Assembly (NCBI GenBank): GCA_937991535.1
Contig: CALKHN010000024.1
Location: 1 to 64,000 of the forward strand
Source of the DNA: an uncultured Sphingobacteriales bacterium
GTDB lineage: Bacteria > Bacteroidota > Bacteroidia > Chitinophagales > Chitinophagaceae
Direction: 5' to 3'
DNA: 64,000 nt
Shown here: positions 18,467 to 27,610 of the stretch, one piece after another
How positions within the stretch are numbered: the stretch's first letter is position 1
How the letters are laid out: each line of letters opens with the position of its first letter
Made by a program: the position numbers and the translations under genes
Notes under the pieces: model-generated
Told to the model about the DNA's origin: nothing
Seen by the model: the letters and a program-made list of their open reading frames with translations, nothing else
Database searches by the model: none

Positions 18467-19311
18467 TTGTTATTTATTAAATCGTTTAAATAAGCGGTGC
18501 TAACCGGGTTTTCCTTCACCTCATCCATACCTTCATACAGTAATAATTTTTCTGCGGTGTTTCTCATAGCGTTGATGGCGGTCTTTAAAAATCCGGGGCC
18601 AAGACTTACTCTTGCCACACCTGATTTTTGCAACGTTTCAAAATCCGGAATGCCGGGAAGCAATAAAATATTTACAGGCAGTGCAACAGCTTTTATAATT
18701 AATTCCATTTCATCTTTTGTTTTTAAGAAGATAGGATAGAAGCCATCGGCGCCTGCATCTTTATACGCTTTCCCGCGCCGAATGGCATCATCTAATTTTT
18801 CTTTCTCTGATAAATGACCTGCTTTCAGGTACACATCTGTGCGGGCATTGATAAAAAGCGGCGTTCCCGTTGACAAAGCGGTATTTTTTATAAGATTTAT
18901 TTTTTCACACTGCAATTTTACCGGAGTGAGTGAATCATCATCATGGCTGCTGTCTTCAATATTAATTCCGGCAATTCCGATATCAATGAGCTTTTTGATA
19001 TTTTCAGAAAGTGTATGATTGTTTTTTGCATATCCGCTTTCAATATCTGCCGTAACAGGAATTTTTACCTGCTTTACTATCCTTCGCAGGATGGTTAACA
19101 GATCAGTAAAAGGAATTTTTTCTCCATCAGGATAACCATTACTAAAAGCAATAGATGCGCTGGCGGTAGCAACGGCCGCGTACCCCATGCGCTCTAACAG
19201 TGAAGCCCCTAATGGATCCCAAATATTGGGTAGTACCAGGAGTTTGCTATTATGATGCAATTGCTTTAATATATTTCCATTTCGTAATTGAGTGTGATGG
19301 GAAGATGACAT
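18463..19311 (-). CDS. Isocitrate lyase/phosphoenolpyruvate mutase family protein
   Basis: A 282-residue TIM-barrel of the ICL/PEPM superfamily. It has LPNIWDPLGASLLERMGYAA, the metal-binding TADIESGYA (the DIE/DxE motif), INIEDSS, and NARTDVYL. The signature KKCGH loop of true isocitrate lyases is absent, so this belongs to the broader 2-methylisocitrate-lyase/phosphonopyruvate-hydrolase-like group that cleaves or rearranges C-C or C-P bonds of 2-oxoacids. It is coupled to the AhpD-like gene by a 4-bp overlap. The reaction is not assignable from sequence. Confidence 0.82.
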   Translation of the reverse strand: MSSSHHTQLRNGNILKQLHHNSKLLVLPNIWDPLGASLLERMGYAAVATASASIAFSNGYPDGEKIPFTDLLTILRRIVKQVKIPVTADIESGYAKNNHTLSENIKKLIDIGIAGINIEDSSHDDDSLTPVKLQCEKINLIKNTALSTGTPLFINARTDVYLKAGHLSEKEKLDDAIRRGKAYKDAGADGFYPIFLKTKDEMELIIKAVALPVNILLLPGIPDFETLQKSGVARVSLGPGFLKTAINAMRNTAEKLLLYEGMDEVKENPVSTAYLNDLINNK

Positions 19312-19371
19312 TTTTAGTATTTTAAAAGGTGCGTGATAATTGTAAGGGGTTTACTGCAGGGTATGTTATTG

Positions 19372-19959
19372 TCAACCTGGCTTGGGTTTGTTCAGGGCTA
19401 ACTGTACTTTATTTCTTAATTCGGGTATAGTATCTTTCATAAACCACGAATTTATGGTAACCCAGTTTTGATTCCGGGGAGAAGGGTGGGGCAGGGGAAA
19501 ATATTTGGGAAGATAATCTTTATAGTGCTTTACTGTTTCCGTGAGATTGATTTTCCCCGTTCTTTTTAAATAATAACGTTGTGCATACTGTCCTATTAAC
19601 AATATGAGCGGACTACCTTTTATGCTTTTTAAAATGCGCGGATGCCAGAGTGGTGCACATTCCGGTCTTGGAGGCAGATCACCGGAAATTGCTTTTCCGG
19701 GGTAGCAGAAGCCCATAGGCATTATGCAAAAAACTTCGGGATCATAAAAAGTGGCTTCATCTACATTCATCCATTCCCTTAATTTCCTTCCGCTTGCATC
19801 GTTCCATGGAATACCTGTTTCATGAACGCGCCTGCCCGGCGCCTGACCGATGATAATTATTTTTGACTGGTTGCTCAATTGAACCACCGGGCGCGGACCC
19901 AATGGCAAATAATCTTTACAAACTGTACATCTTCGTATTCTTTCTAAAAGCCTGTCCAT
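19372..19959 (-). CDS. Uracil-DNA glycosylase superfamily protein
   Basis: A 195-residue UDG-fold protein. It starts with LLERIRRCTVCKDYLP (CxxC) and then has IIIIGQAPGRRVHETG, the GQAPG motif of UDG families 4-5. FYDPEVFCIMPMGFCYPG follows, and the C-terminal active-site motif is PLPHPSPRNQNW. The motif order supports a family 4/5-like base-excision enzyme, but only some of the [4Fe-4S] cysteines of family 4 are evident, so it may be a cluster-less relative. Its substrate could be uracil or another base lesion. Confidence 0.8.
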   Translation of the reverse strand: MDRLLERIRRCTVCKDYLPLGPRPVVQLSNQSKIIIIGQAPGRRVHETGIPWNDASGRKLREWMNVDEATFYDPEVFCIMPMGFCYPGKAISGDLPPRPECAPLWHPRILKSIKGSPLILLIGQYAQRYYLKRTGKINLTETVKHYKDYLPKYFPLPHPSPRNQNWVTINSWFMKDTIPELRNKVQLALNKPKPG

Positions 19960-19999
19960 TACAAGTTCATCAAAAAAATTGATACAAAGTTAATGTATA

Positions 20000-20233
20000 A
20001 TGAGGTGTCAGCGATCAGATCTCAGGTTTCAGGAGAATGGTTTTCGGATTCCGGAATTTATTGCTTCGGATTTTGTAATTGAATATTATCCGCCGCGGCG
20101 GACAGGTTTGTTTCTTGTTATTTGTTTTTTGTAATTTGGTTTTTGGTTCTTTGTATTTCCCTGCTGCTTCTTAACCTTTCATTCTTTCACCTTTTTCCTT
20201 TTTCCTTTCACCTTTCACAATTCACTATTCACA
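20000..20233. repeat. Intergenic degenerate word repeats
   Basis: A spacer made of recurring words: TCAGGTTTCAGG, the GC palindrome CCGCCGCGGCGG, TTTGTTTCTTGTTATTTG, TTTGGTTCTTTGTATTTC and runs of CTTTCACC ending TTCACTATTCAC. The block at 20110-20165 is the inverse of the one at 14861-14920. The final segment reads GTGAATAGTGAATTGTGA on the minus strand and supplies the last codons and stop of the DUF488 gene. Confidence 0.55.
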
Positions 20234-20751
20234 TAGCTCAGCTTTCCGTTTACAATTCTTGCGGGGGTGGTGAACGGATGTTCTTCGGCTTTTTCAATAC
20301 CCATGATATGCCATACTTTCCATCCCTTTGCTTTGAGATAATCGGAAACCATTCGCCGGTGGCAGCGCCACCATACCGCTTCCGAACACATATACGCGGT
20401 GCGTTGTTTCAACGCCAGCTTTTCGAGTGCTGTTATTCCTTCTTTAAATGTATCCGTTTCCATATAATCGGCATAGCCACGAAAAGCAGGATGTCTCCAT
20501 GCTGTATTCTCAGAATGGGGATTCACCCTTCTTCTTCCGCCCAACTCCTTCAAATGAACATATTGTATATGATTCCGGGGTAAGGTGATTTCTAAGGTCT
20601 CTTTATTGAACTGAGGGAATTTTCGCGATCCGGGATAAGTCCTGATGTCTGCAACCAGCTCAACCCCGAAGGAATGTAACATTTCTGTAAACGCATCAAA
20701 AGGATGAGTGGAATGGCCGATGGTCCAGATCGTTTTTTCTTTTTTTTTCAT
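20215..20751 (-). CDS. DUF488 domain-containing protein
   Basis: A 178-residue cytosolic protein from the ATG at 20751 (a TTG four codons upstream is possible). DUF488 hallmarks are TIWTIGHSTHPFDAF, VADIRTYPGSRKFPQFN, YVHLKELGGRR, and MCSEAVWWRCHRRMVSDYL (the Cys/His cluster typical of the family). Its function is unknown; members often sit near DNA-repair genes, and here the UDG-like gene is the next one on the same strand. The C-terminal YVNSEL and the stop codon fall in a repeat word, so the tail has probably been rewritten by repeat sequence. Confidence 0.85.
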   Translation of the reverse strand: MKKKEKTIWTIGHSTHPFDAFTEMLHSFGVELVADIRTYPGSRKFPQFNKETLEITLPRNHIQYVHLKELGGRRRVNPHSENTAWRHPAFRGYADYMETDTFKEGITALEKLALKQRTAYMCSEAVWWRCHRRMVSDYLKAKGWKVWHIMGIEKAEEHPFTTPARIVNGKLSYVNSEL

Positions 20752-20780
20752 TGGTTTGGTCAAACAGTCAGCACCAGCTA

Positions 20781-21452
20781 TTATATTGCTTTTTTTCCGG
20801 TAAGGTTATTGGTGATGGAATTTTGTGTTTCACGATGATAAATATAAGTAGGGAGTTCCGTTTTTATTACGGTTGCACCCGACTGAATGACCCGGTCTAA
20901 AAAATCGGCATCGTGTCCTAAAGGTATAGCGGAAAACCCTTTCATCAAAAACGCCAGGCTTCTCTCAATGAAGAATGTGCCACCAATGGCGCAGTTGCTC
21001 AGGTGAATCATTTTATCATAATCGAATCTATCGGGCACATAGGGTTTTCCAATTATTTTTACACCGCCATGTAAAAAATCAACTGTGGCGTTTTTTAGAA
21101 GTATAGCTTTCCTCGCTGCAAGATGATCCGGGCTAAACTCATCATCCGAATCCAAAAACGTAATGTACTTTCCGGTTGATAATAAAATACCGGAGTTCTT
21201 CGATGCCACGCAGCCTTTGCTAACCTGCCGGACGTAAGTTATTTTTTTGTTTAACCCCAGGTAAGAAGCAATGTGTGCACGGGTATTGTCTGTACTGCCA
21301 TCATCTACAACAATAGCTTCCCAGTCTTTTTCTGTTTGAAGGATCAGGGAATGTAAAGCCCGTTTTAACAGATATGCCCTGTTGTAAGAAGTAATGATTA
21401 CAGAAAAAAAAGGCAGATGAAATATAGCATCTGTATTTTCAGCGTGTTCCAT
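20781..21452 (-). CDS. Glycosyltransferase family 2
   Basis: A 223-residue GT-A fold enzyme from MEHAENTDAIFH. It has FFSVIITSYNRAYLLKRAL, the nucleotide-sugar binding VVDDGSTDN, and the DxD-type TFLDSDDEFSPDHL. The C-terminal acceptor part (GTFFIERSLAF; GHDADFLDRVIQSGA) is short. It probably transfers a sugar to a surface polysaccharide or protein, but donor and acceptor are unknown. An in-frame extension to 21644 would overlap the deaminase gene and is rejected. Confidence 0.82.
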   Translation of the reverse strand: MEHAENTDAIFHLPFFSVIITSYNRAYLLKRALHSLILQTEKDWEAIVVDDGSTDNTRAHIASYLGLNKKITYVRQVSKGCVASKNSGILLSTGKYITFLDSDDEFSPDHLAARKAILLKNATVDFLHGGVKIIGKPYVPDRFDYDKMIHLSNCAIGGTFFIERSLAFLMKGFSAIPLGHDADFLDRVIQSGATVIKTELPTYIYHRETQNSITNNLTGKKAI

Positions 21453-21567
21453 TTTTTGTGTATGAAAAGCGTTGAAGCATATACCATGGCAAAGGTACAT
21501 GGAATGTATAACGGTAGCCCACTGATGAATAATATTTACCAATATCGCAAATGCAGAAAGGCCTGCC

Positions 21568-22002
21568 TTACGGCGCCGGTTGCTGCAGCTTATTGGTAAA
21601 ATGCTCAATTTCGGGCGCTTTGCTCCAGCCCGGCGGCACTTCATGTGTTGTAAGCAACGGCATGGTAGAACTAACGCCTCCCAGGTATTGCACAGTATTA
21701 TCGAATACTACCTTTTTTATTTTGTAGAATCGTATGGCATATGAACACATGACACAGGGCTCATGTGTGGTATACATCACACAACCGGACAAATCATTTG
21801 TGCCCATTTTTTTTACAGCGAATCGTATAGCTTCCAGTTCCGCATGGCAGGTAATATCATTTTTACTTTTGCCTGCTTCCTCAGCTTCACTTATAATTTC
21901 CCCTGCTCTTATAATAACAGCCCCAACAGGTGAATTGCCTTTTATCGCCGCCGCTTTACCTAATAGCCGGCAGCGCTGCATATAATAATTGTCGCTCTGC
22001 AT
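21568..22002 (-). CDS. Nucleoside/cytidine-type deaminase (zinc-dependent)
   Basis: A CDA-fold deaminase of about 144 residues. The zinc site is visible as CHAELEAI (His ligand plus catalytic Glu) and EPCVMCSYAI (PCxxC). The N-terminus has GNSPVGAVIIRAGEII, typical of guanine deaminase/TadA-like proteins. The ATG at 22002 is preferred; an in-frame TTG at 22053 would overlap the upstream AhpD-like stop. The substrate could be guanine, cytosine or a nucleoside. It is the last gene of a minus-strand series with the AhpD-like, reductase, UspA and transketolase genes. Confidence 0.82.
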   Translation of the reverse strand: MQSDNYYMQRCRLLGKAAAIKGNSPVGAVIIRAGEIISEAEEAGKSKNDITCHAELEAIRFAVKKMGTNDLSGCVMYTTHEPCVMCSYAIRFYKIKKVVFDNTVQYLGGVSSTMPLLTTHEVPPGWSKAPEIEHFTNKLQQPAP

Positions 22003-22049
22003 ATAGTAGCTGTGATCAGACAGTAATGGATAAAATGTTCTTTTGAAAA

Positions 22050-22409
22050 TCAAACTTTTTCTACCGCTTCCATTTCATCCATAGCCAGAGCAGAGTGTGC
22101 ATAAGCGGCTCCGGCACGCATTTCAGCGGCTACCCACACAGCTTCCATGATCTCTTCTTTACTTGCTCCCTTTCGCATAGCCTGTGCCGTATGCGAATGA
22201 ATGCAATAAGGGCATTGGGTTACATGAGCTACCGCCACGGCAATCAGTTGTTTTGTTTTTTCAGGCAATGCGCCTTCTTTAAAAACGGTTTTACTAAAAT
22301 TCCTCCATGTTTCTATTATTTCAGGTGCAAGCGCTGCTCTTTTTTCGCCATTTTCCCTGGTTGCCGCAGCATACAATTGTTCACTTTTCATATCTGTTGT
22401 TTTACTCAT
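22050..22409 (-). CDS. Carboxymuconolactone decarboxylase/AhpD-like protein
   Basis: A 119-residue protein of the second AhpD-like type in this window. CPYCIHSHTAQAMRKGASKEEIMEAVW carries the CxxC redox pair and the downstream His. AETWRNFSKTVFKEGALPEKTKQLIAVAVAHV-like sequence precedes it, the typical CMD layout. It is 18 bp downstream of the flavin-reductase gene. It may share electrons with that reductase, which is an inference. Confidence 0.85.
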   Translation of the reverse strand: MSKTTDMKSEQLYAAATRENGEKRAALAPEIIETWRNFSKTVFKEGALPEKTKQLIAVAVAHVTQCPYCIHSHTAQAMRKGASKEEIMEAVWVAAEMRAGAAYAHSALAMDEMEAVEKV

Positions 22410-22427
22410 TAAAAATATTACCGGAAT

Positions 22428-23114
22428 TTAAAATTCCTCGGTAACAATCCTGCTTTTATCAACGCCCAGTTCCTGCAGGTCACTGCTAATATTTTCCACC
22501 ATGGCATCCGGACCGCAGATATAGAAATATTGCGACAGGTTCTTTATTTTTTCCCTGAGATAGTTTATATCTATTTTCCTGCTGTCGTAGGATGCTGTTT
22601 TTTCCTGGGTGAGGGTGTTGATAAAATGATTGCCCAGCATTTTTTCGAACTCTTCTTTAAGAATAATATCCTTTGAAGTTCTGTTGGAGAAAAGCAGTTG
22701 GTTTTCCCCCAGCTTCGCATCTTTTTGCAGTTGTCTTAAAATGGCGATGAAAGGGGTAACACCTGCGCCACCTGCAATAAAAGTACCTTCGCCTTTGTAA
22801 TGAATGGCGCCCCAAACATCGTGGAGTATCAGTTCATCACCCGCTTTTAATTTTCCCAGGGCATTAGTAACACCATTATGGTCATTATAGATCTTGATCG
22901 TAAATTCAAGGTGATCCCAATCGTTTAAACCAGTGAAGGTAAAGGGTCTTCTTTCTGCTTTCCAGTCAGGATGATTGATAACAATATCGGTTGCCTGCCC
23001 CGGTTGAAATGCATAATTACCGGGTTTACTCAGCTTAAACCGCTTTACATTGTGCGTTACAAATTCAGATTCCAGGATTTTTACAATATGCTCTTCGTTT
23101 GGATAGTCTTGCAT
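22428..23114 (-). CDS. Ferredoxin/flavodoxin-NADP reductase-like FAD oxidoreductase
   Basis: A 228-residue FNR-fold flavoprotein. The FAD domain has RRPFTFTG (the RxYS/T-like isoalloxazine motif) and AFQPGQATDIVI. The NAD(P) domain has FIAGGAGVTPFIAILRQL and FYICGPDAM. No 2Fe-2S domain is attached, so it needs a separate electron partner. It lies within the AhpD-like/UspA/transketolase cluster on one strand, suggesting a redox role under starvation or stress. Which nicotinamide cofactor it uses is not clear. Confidence 0.85.
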   Translation of the reverse strand: MQDYPNEEHIVKILESEFVTHNVKRFKLSKPGNYAFQPGQATDIVINHPDWKAERRPFTFTGLNDWDHLEFTIKIYNDHNGVTNALGKLKAGDELILHDVWGAIHYKGEGTFIAGGAGVTPFIAILRQLQKDAKLGENQLLFSNRTSKDIILKEEFEKMLGNHFINTLTQEKTASYDSRKIDINYLREKIKNLSQYFYICGPDAMVENISSDLQELGVDKSRIVTEEF

Positions 23115-23143
23115 AAAATGATTTTATGAGTTTAAGGTTGATT

Positions 23144-23626
23144 TTATTTTTCTTTTTCTTCAAATATTTTGGTAGGAATAATAAACAAAGGTATAGTACT
23201 GTGCCGCAGCACTTTTTCTGCGACGCTTCCTACCAGTATTTTTTCTAATCCCCGTCTGCTGTGTGTACCCATAACAATGATATCTGCATTTATTTCTGCA
23301 GCCGTTTCTAATATCTGCTCACCGAAGTCGCCTTCTTTTACTACAGCTTGAATAGTGGCATCATGTAAGTGCTGCTTTGATTTATCAAGGTAGTCTAACG
23401 CAGCTTCTCTTAGTTTCTCAACAGAAGTCGTTCCAATGAATTTGAAATCAGTAAAGCTGTCATATCCCATCAGGGGTGAATAAATGTCCGAAGAATAATA
23501 TGCAGGGTCAGAAACAACGTGCAACAGGATTGCCTGAGCATTCATAGATTTTGCTAATGCATATCCCTCTTCTGCAATTTTTTGTGCAGTGGCATTATAG
23601 TCCAGCGCGATTAATACCTTTTTCAT
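23144..23626 (-). CDS. Universal stress protein (UspA family)
   Basis: A 160-residue single-domain USP. It starts KKVLIALDYNATAQKIAEEG and has the ATP-binding signature GTHSRRGLEKILVGSVAEKVLRHS split as G-2x-G-9x-G(S). So it is of the ATP-binding subclass. It is located between the flavin-reductase gene and transketolase on the same strand, with 29 and 37 bp gaps, consistent with a co-transcribed stress operon. Confidence 0.9.
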   Translation of the reverse strand: MKKVLIALDYNATAQKIAEEGYALAKSMNAQAILLHVVSDPAYYSSDIYSPLMGYDSFTDFKFIGTTSVEKLREAALDYLDKSKQHLHDATIQAVVKEGDFGEQILETAAEINADIIVMGTHSRRGLEKILVGSVAEKVLRHSTIPLFIIPTKIFEEKEK

Positions 23627-23663
23627 ACTGTTTATTTAATTTATTTTTTAAGTGCTGCACCAG

Positions 23664-25667
23664 TTAATTCTGCTGCAGCAGAGCCTTTGCTTTAGCTATT
23701 ACATTGTTTACAGAAAAGCCATACGCTTCCATTATTTCTTTTCCGGGCGCTGATTCACCAAATTGGGTAATACCAATTATATCGCCTTCATCGGTAATAT
23801 ATTTGCTCCATCCAATGGGCGACCCCGCTTCTACAGCCAATCTTTTACGAATATGCTTAGGGAAGATATTTTGCTTGTATCCTTCCTCTTGTTTGTCAAA
23901 CAACTCCCAGCAGGGGAAGCTCACCACCCGTACACGAACAGATTCCCGCATTAGTTTTTCCTGCGCTTCCAGCAGCAGGTGCACTTCGCTGCCGGTTCCC
24001 ATTAAAATAAGCTGTGGTTCGCCTTCGCAATCCGATAAAATATAAGCGCCTTTTTCCAGTGCTGATGCCTTGGTGTATTTGTTCTGGTCAATTACAGGTA
24101 TTTCCTGCCGGGTTAAAATAATGGCAACCGGCCCGCCTGCATGTTGTAATGCCACACGCCAGGCCTGCACCGTTTCATTGGCATCTGCCGGGCGAATTAC
24201 CATTGTATTGGGAACAGACCGTAAGCCAATCAATTGTTCCACCGGCTGATGGGTTGTACCGTCTTCGCCAAGTCCTATGCTGTCGTGTGTATAAATGAAG
24301 ATGGGTTTTATTTTCATGATGGCCGCAAGGCGAACCGGCGGGCGCATATAATCAGAGAAAATAAGAAAGGTTGCACCATAGGGAATAATTCCTTTTGTTA
24401 GCGCCATTCCGTTTAAAATGGCGCCCATTGCATGCTCCCTGATGCCAAAATGAAAATTCCTTCCCCCGTGATTATCACTGCTGAACGATTGAAATCCATC
24501 CAGGTTGGTATCAGTGGAGGGAGCAAGGTCTGCGGATCCACCAATGAGCATAGGTAATTTAGCGGCGATGGCATTCAGCATTTTGCCCGATGCTTTTCGG
24601 GTGGCTATACCTTTTTCACCGGGATTAAAAACGGGAAGATCATTGTCCCACCCGCCGGGTAAGTTTCCACTGCTGAATATTTCGTATTCACCGGCTTCGG
24701 CTGGGTATTGTGTTTTGTATTTTTGATACAACGCATCCCATTCCTTTTCTTTTTGTATGCCTGCTCTGCCTTTTTCCCTGTAAAAAGTTAATACATCGTC
24801 TGCCACTGAAAAACTTTTACCAGGGTCGAATCCAAAATTTTCTTTTACCAGTTTAAGTTCATCTTCGCCCAAAGGCGAACCATGGGCCAAAGCTGTATCC
24901 ACTTTGTTGGGGCTGCCAAAAGCAATATGCGTTCTTACTTTAATGAGTGAAGGGCGATGCTTTTCCTTTTTTGCATTTGCAAGGGCAGTGGCAATAGCTT
25001 CAATATCGTTTCCATCCGCTACCGACTGTACATGCCAGCCATATGCACGGAAACGTTCGGCTACATCTTCATTAAAAGCCAGTGAAGTTTCTCCTTCTAT
25101 GGTGATGCGATTGTCATCGTACACATAAATAAGCTGTCCTAACTGCAGATGCCCCGCAATTGATGCCGCCTCTGAAGCAACTCCTTCCATAATATCGCCA
25201 TCGCTGCAAATGGCATAAATGTTATAATTAAATAATTCAAAACCTGGTTTATTATAGTGGGCTGCAAGGTATTGCTGTGCAATGGCCATGCCAACGCCGT
25301 TTGCAAAACCCTGGCCCAACGGGCCTGTAGTAGCTTCAATGCCGGGACATAAGCCATATTCGGGATGACCGGCGGTTTTGCTGTGCAACTGCCGGAAATT
25401 TTTTATATCATCCAAGCTCAGTGCATAACCTGTTAAATACAGAAAACTATATTGTAACATACAAGCATGGCCGCAGGATAGTATGAAGCGGTCGCGGTTC
25501 GTCCATCCGGGGTTTTGAGGGTTGTAATGCATGATGTGCGACCAAAGAACATGAGCTACAGGGGCAAGCCCCATAGGTGTACCGGGATGCCCTGAATTGG
25601 CTTTCTGTACTGCATCAGCAGATAATACGCGAACGGTATTAATGGCTGCCTGTTCTATTGAATCCAT
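23664..25667 (-). CDS. tkt: Transketolase
   Basis: A 667-residue thiamine-diphosphate enzyme of the pentose phosphate pathway, transferring two-carbon units between ketoses and aldoses. The N-terminal Pyr-type features include NSGHPGTPMGLAPVAHVLW, the TPP motif CSDGDIMEGVASEAASIAGHLQLGQLIYVYDDN (GDG then NN-like), and HTHIAFGSPNKVDT. The Pyr domain has GIREHAMGAILNGMAL (catalytic Glu) and THDSIGLGEDGPTHQP-like THDSIGLGEDGTTHQP. It is full length with all catalytic motifs. It is probably the first gene of the stress/redox series running to the deaminase. Confidence 0.96.
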   Translation of the reverse strand: MDSIEQAAINTVRVLSADAVQKANSGHPGTPMGLAPVAHVLWSHIMHYNPQNPGWTNRDRFILSCGHACMLQYSFLYLTGYALSLDDIKNFRQLHSKTAGHPEYGLCPGIEATTGPLGQGFANGVGMAIAQQYLAAHYNKPGFELFNYNIYAICSDGDIMEGVASEAASIAGHLQLGQLIYVYDDNRITIEGETSLAFNEDVAERFRAYGWHVQSVADGNDIEAIATALANAKKEKHRPSLIKVRTHIAFGSPNKVDTALAHGSPLGEDELKLVKENFGFDPGKSFSVADDVLTFYREKGRAGIQKEKEWDALYQKYKTQYPAEAGEYEIFSSGNLPGGWDNDLPVFNPGEKGIATRKASGKMLNAIAAKLPMLIGGSADLAPSTDTNLDGFQSFSSDNHGGRNFHFGIREHAMGAILNGMALTKGIIPYGATFLIFSDYMRPPVRLAAIMKIKPIFIYTHDSIGLGEDGTTHQPVEQLIGLRSVPNTMVIRPADANETVQAWRVALQHAGGPVAIILTRQEIPVIDQNKYTKASALEKGAYILSDCEGEPQLILMGTGSEVHLLLEAQEKLMRESVRVRVVSFPCWELFDKQEEGYKQNIFPKHIRKRLAVEAGSPIGWSKYITDEGDIIGITQFGESAPGKEIMEAYGFSVNNVIAKAKALLQQN

Positions 25668-26073
25668 TTTACTGTTGTTTTAATAATTCCTGAAAAATGG
25701 AGTATAGGAAAGGGGAGTTGTTTTCCTGAAAGTTAACACTTATTACGCATACCAACATACAAGTATCCACCTTTGGGCAGGGGGTATTGTTTGAATAATA
25801 TAATACTGGCCTGATTTCTATCGCAAAAAAAAATTAAAAACGGGATCAGTTTTTGTTGTATACCGTATCGGGAATAATGCGAACCGGCGATGAAGGGATT
25901 ATAAAGCCGGCATAGCATATATTTCAAATTGTGCATTATTTTTTTTGTGCGGGTACCCTGTTTGTGCCTCACGAACCGGCGACAATTTGAATTTTTCTTA
26001 CCAATGGTAAATGCACACCGGATACATGCACACCGTGAAAAGCTTATATTTATAGAAATTTAATTAATGAATT
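25668..26073. other. Intergenic region
   Basis: 406 bases between the divergent transketolase and cupin genes. It is AT-rich, with two GCGAACCGGCGA/CACGAACCGGCGAC-like words (about 25878 and 25971) about 90 bases apart, and short runs of A and T. Promoters in both directions are expected, but no gene or clear hairpin is seen. Confidence 0.4.
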
Positions 26074-26475
26074 ATGGATGACAAATACAACGAGTCAACA
26101 GATTTGAGGCCTGAAGGCGAAAGGATGCTTGATGGGTCATTGGTGAACATTGATATTGCCGGTTTTAGCAGGCAATTAAAAAAGGAATCTGCCTGGAACA
26201 ACAGCGATCGCAATGCCATTACTGTTTATAAAACCAATGGTTTGCGGATAGTGCTGATTGCCCTGCATGAAGGGGCGGTTATAGCGAAACATACTGCCGA
26301 TGGAATTATTAGTGTACAGGTACTTGAAGGAGAAATCAATTTTACTACTGATGAACAATCGGTAATACTCAAAAAAGAACAGATGATAGCGCTGCATAAA
26401 GGTTTGCCGCATAGTGTAACTGCATTAAAAGAATCAGTGTTCTTATTAACGCTCACTACTTCTATCGCAAAATAA
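26074..26475 (+). CDS. Cupin-domain protein
   Basis: A 133-residue single cupin. The conserved beta-barrel runs from LRIVLIALHEGAVIAKHTADGIISVQVLEG (motif 1, with one of the usual metal histidines) to MIALHKGLPHSVTALKESVFLLTL (motif 2). The N-terminus is polar and has no signal. Such small cupins often bind metals or small molecules without catalysis. It is transcribed alone on the plus strand between transketolase and GAPDH. Confidence 0.75.
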   Translation: MDDKYNESTDLRPEGERMLDGSLVNIDIAGFSRQLKKESAWNNSDRNAITVYKTNGLRIVLIALHEGAVIAKHTADGIISVQVLEGEINFTTDEQSVILKKEQMIALHKGLPHSVTALKESVFLLTLTTSIAK

Positions 26476-26545
26476 AACGCTTTTTTAAAAAACGATGCGA
26501 TAATGGCAGGTATTCCGCAATATCAAAGCAGGCGGATAGAATGGT

Positions 26546-27535
26546 TTATAGCGTCTGTATTTGCCGTATCATCTGGTTAGTGAACCCCCATTCATTATCG
26601 TACCAGGCCATAACTTTTACCAAATCGCCATCTACTACCCTTGTCATTTCCAAATCAACAATAGCGGCAAAAGGGCTTTGAACAATATCTGAAGAAACAA
26701 GCGGCTCATTGGAAACAGCCAGTACCAGCTTGTACCTGTTACTTTTCGATTCTTCCGATAAAATGCTATTGATTTCTTCAGCTGAAGTATTTCTGGCAGC
26801 TACAAAGGTTATGTCAGACATGGAACCTACGGGCACCGGAGTGCGTATAGCCACGCCGTCAAACTTGCCGGCCATTGCGGGTAAAGCTTTGGTTGTGGCA
26901 ATTGCTGCGCCGGTGGAAGCAGGAGCAAGGTTTACGGCGGCCGCGCGTCCCATCCTCGGTGCTCTTTTCGAAGGAGCGTCTACCAGCGTTTGAGAGGCCG
27001 TATATGCATGAACTGTATTTAAAATTGCTTTTTTTATGCCAATCCTCCGGTCTATGATCTCAATGATGGGCCCTATATTATTGGTAGTGCAACTGGCGCA
27101 TGAAAATACTGCCGCTTTACCGTCTGCTGTATTTACGCCATGCAGCACGGTTGGCGTGTTTTGGCTTTTGGTAGGGCCCGATATGATCACCGTTTTTGCA
27201 CCTGCAGCAATATGTTTTTCTGCGTCTTCCCTGTTGGTAAAAAGCCCTGTGCTTTCAATTGCCACATCTATCTCCAGCTTTTTCCACGGAAGCTGCGCCG
27301 GATCTTTTTGAGAAAGAAAAAGGATTTTCTTGTCATCAACGTGCAGATGGTCACCTTCAAACTGTACACCCCGTGCGTACCTGCCATATACACTGTCGTA
27401 GCGCAGTAAATAAGCGGCATTGTCAATGCTCATCAGATCGTTGATGGCCACAACTTCCAGTTCGGGAATTTCCATGATCACTTTGAGGGCAGCTCTTCCA
27501 ATTCTGCCAAAGCCATTGATTGCTATTCTTTTCAT
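26546..27535 (-). CDS. gap: Glyceraldehyde-3-phosphate dehydrogenase, type I paralogue
   Basis: A 329-residue NAD(P)-dependent enzyme oxidising glyceraldehyde-3-phosphate to 1,3-bisphosphoglycerate. The Rossmann start is IAINGFGRIGRAALKV. The active-site loop is SCASCTTNNIGP: the catalytic Cys is kept, but the usual N before it and the second Cys of SNASCTTNC are replaced (C and N). KRAPRMGRAAAVNLAPASTGAA and WYDNEWGF are intact. The variant loop suggests a paralogue, perhaps with a cofactor or aldehyde preference different from the main glycolytic copy, which is not in the window. It lies 75 bp downstream of the SPFH gene on the same strand. Confidence 0.88.
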   Translation of the reverse strand: MKRIAINGFGRIGRAALKVIMEIPELEVVAINDLMSIDNAAYLLRYDSVYGRYARGVQFEGDHLHVDDKKILFLSQKDPAQLPWKKLEIDVAIESTGLFTNREDAEKHIAAGAKTVIISGPTKSQNTPTVLHGVNTADGKAAVFSCASCTTNNIGPIIEIIDRRIGIKKAILNTVHAYTASQTLVDAPSKRAPRMGRAAAVNLAPASTGAAIATTKALPAMAGKFDGVAIRTPVPVGSMSDITFVAARNTSAEEINSILSEESKSNRYKLVLAVSNEPLVSSDIVQSPFAAIVDLEMTRVVDGDLVKVMAWYDNEWGFTNQMIRQIQTL

Positions 27536-27610
27536 ATTGGTTTATTTTTTGGATTTACTGTATGATTAAAAAGCAACAAGGGTTTGGAGGCTGTTCCATT
27601 AACATTTGCA

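Noticed and set aside
25733..25972. 79-residue gene on the minus strand
   Set aside because: No family features, and it fills a divergent promoter region; composition is non-coding.
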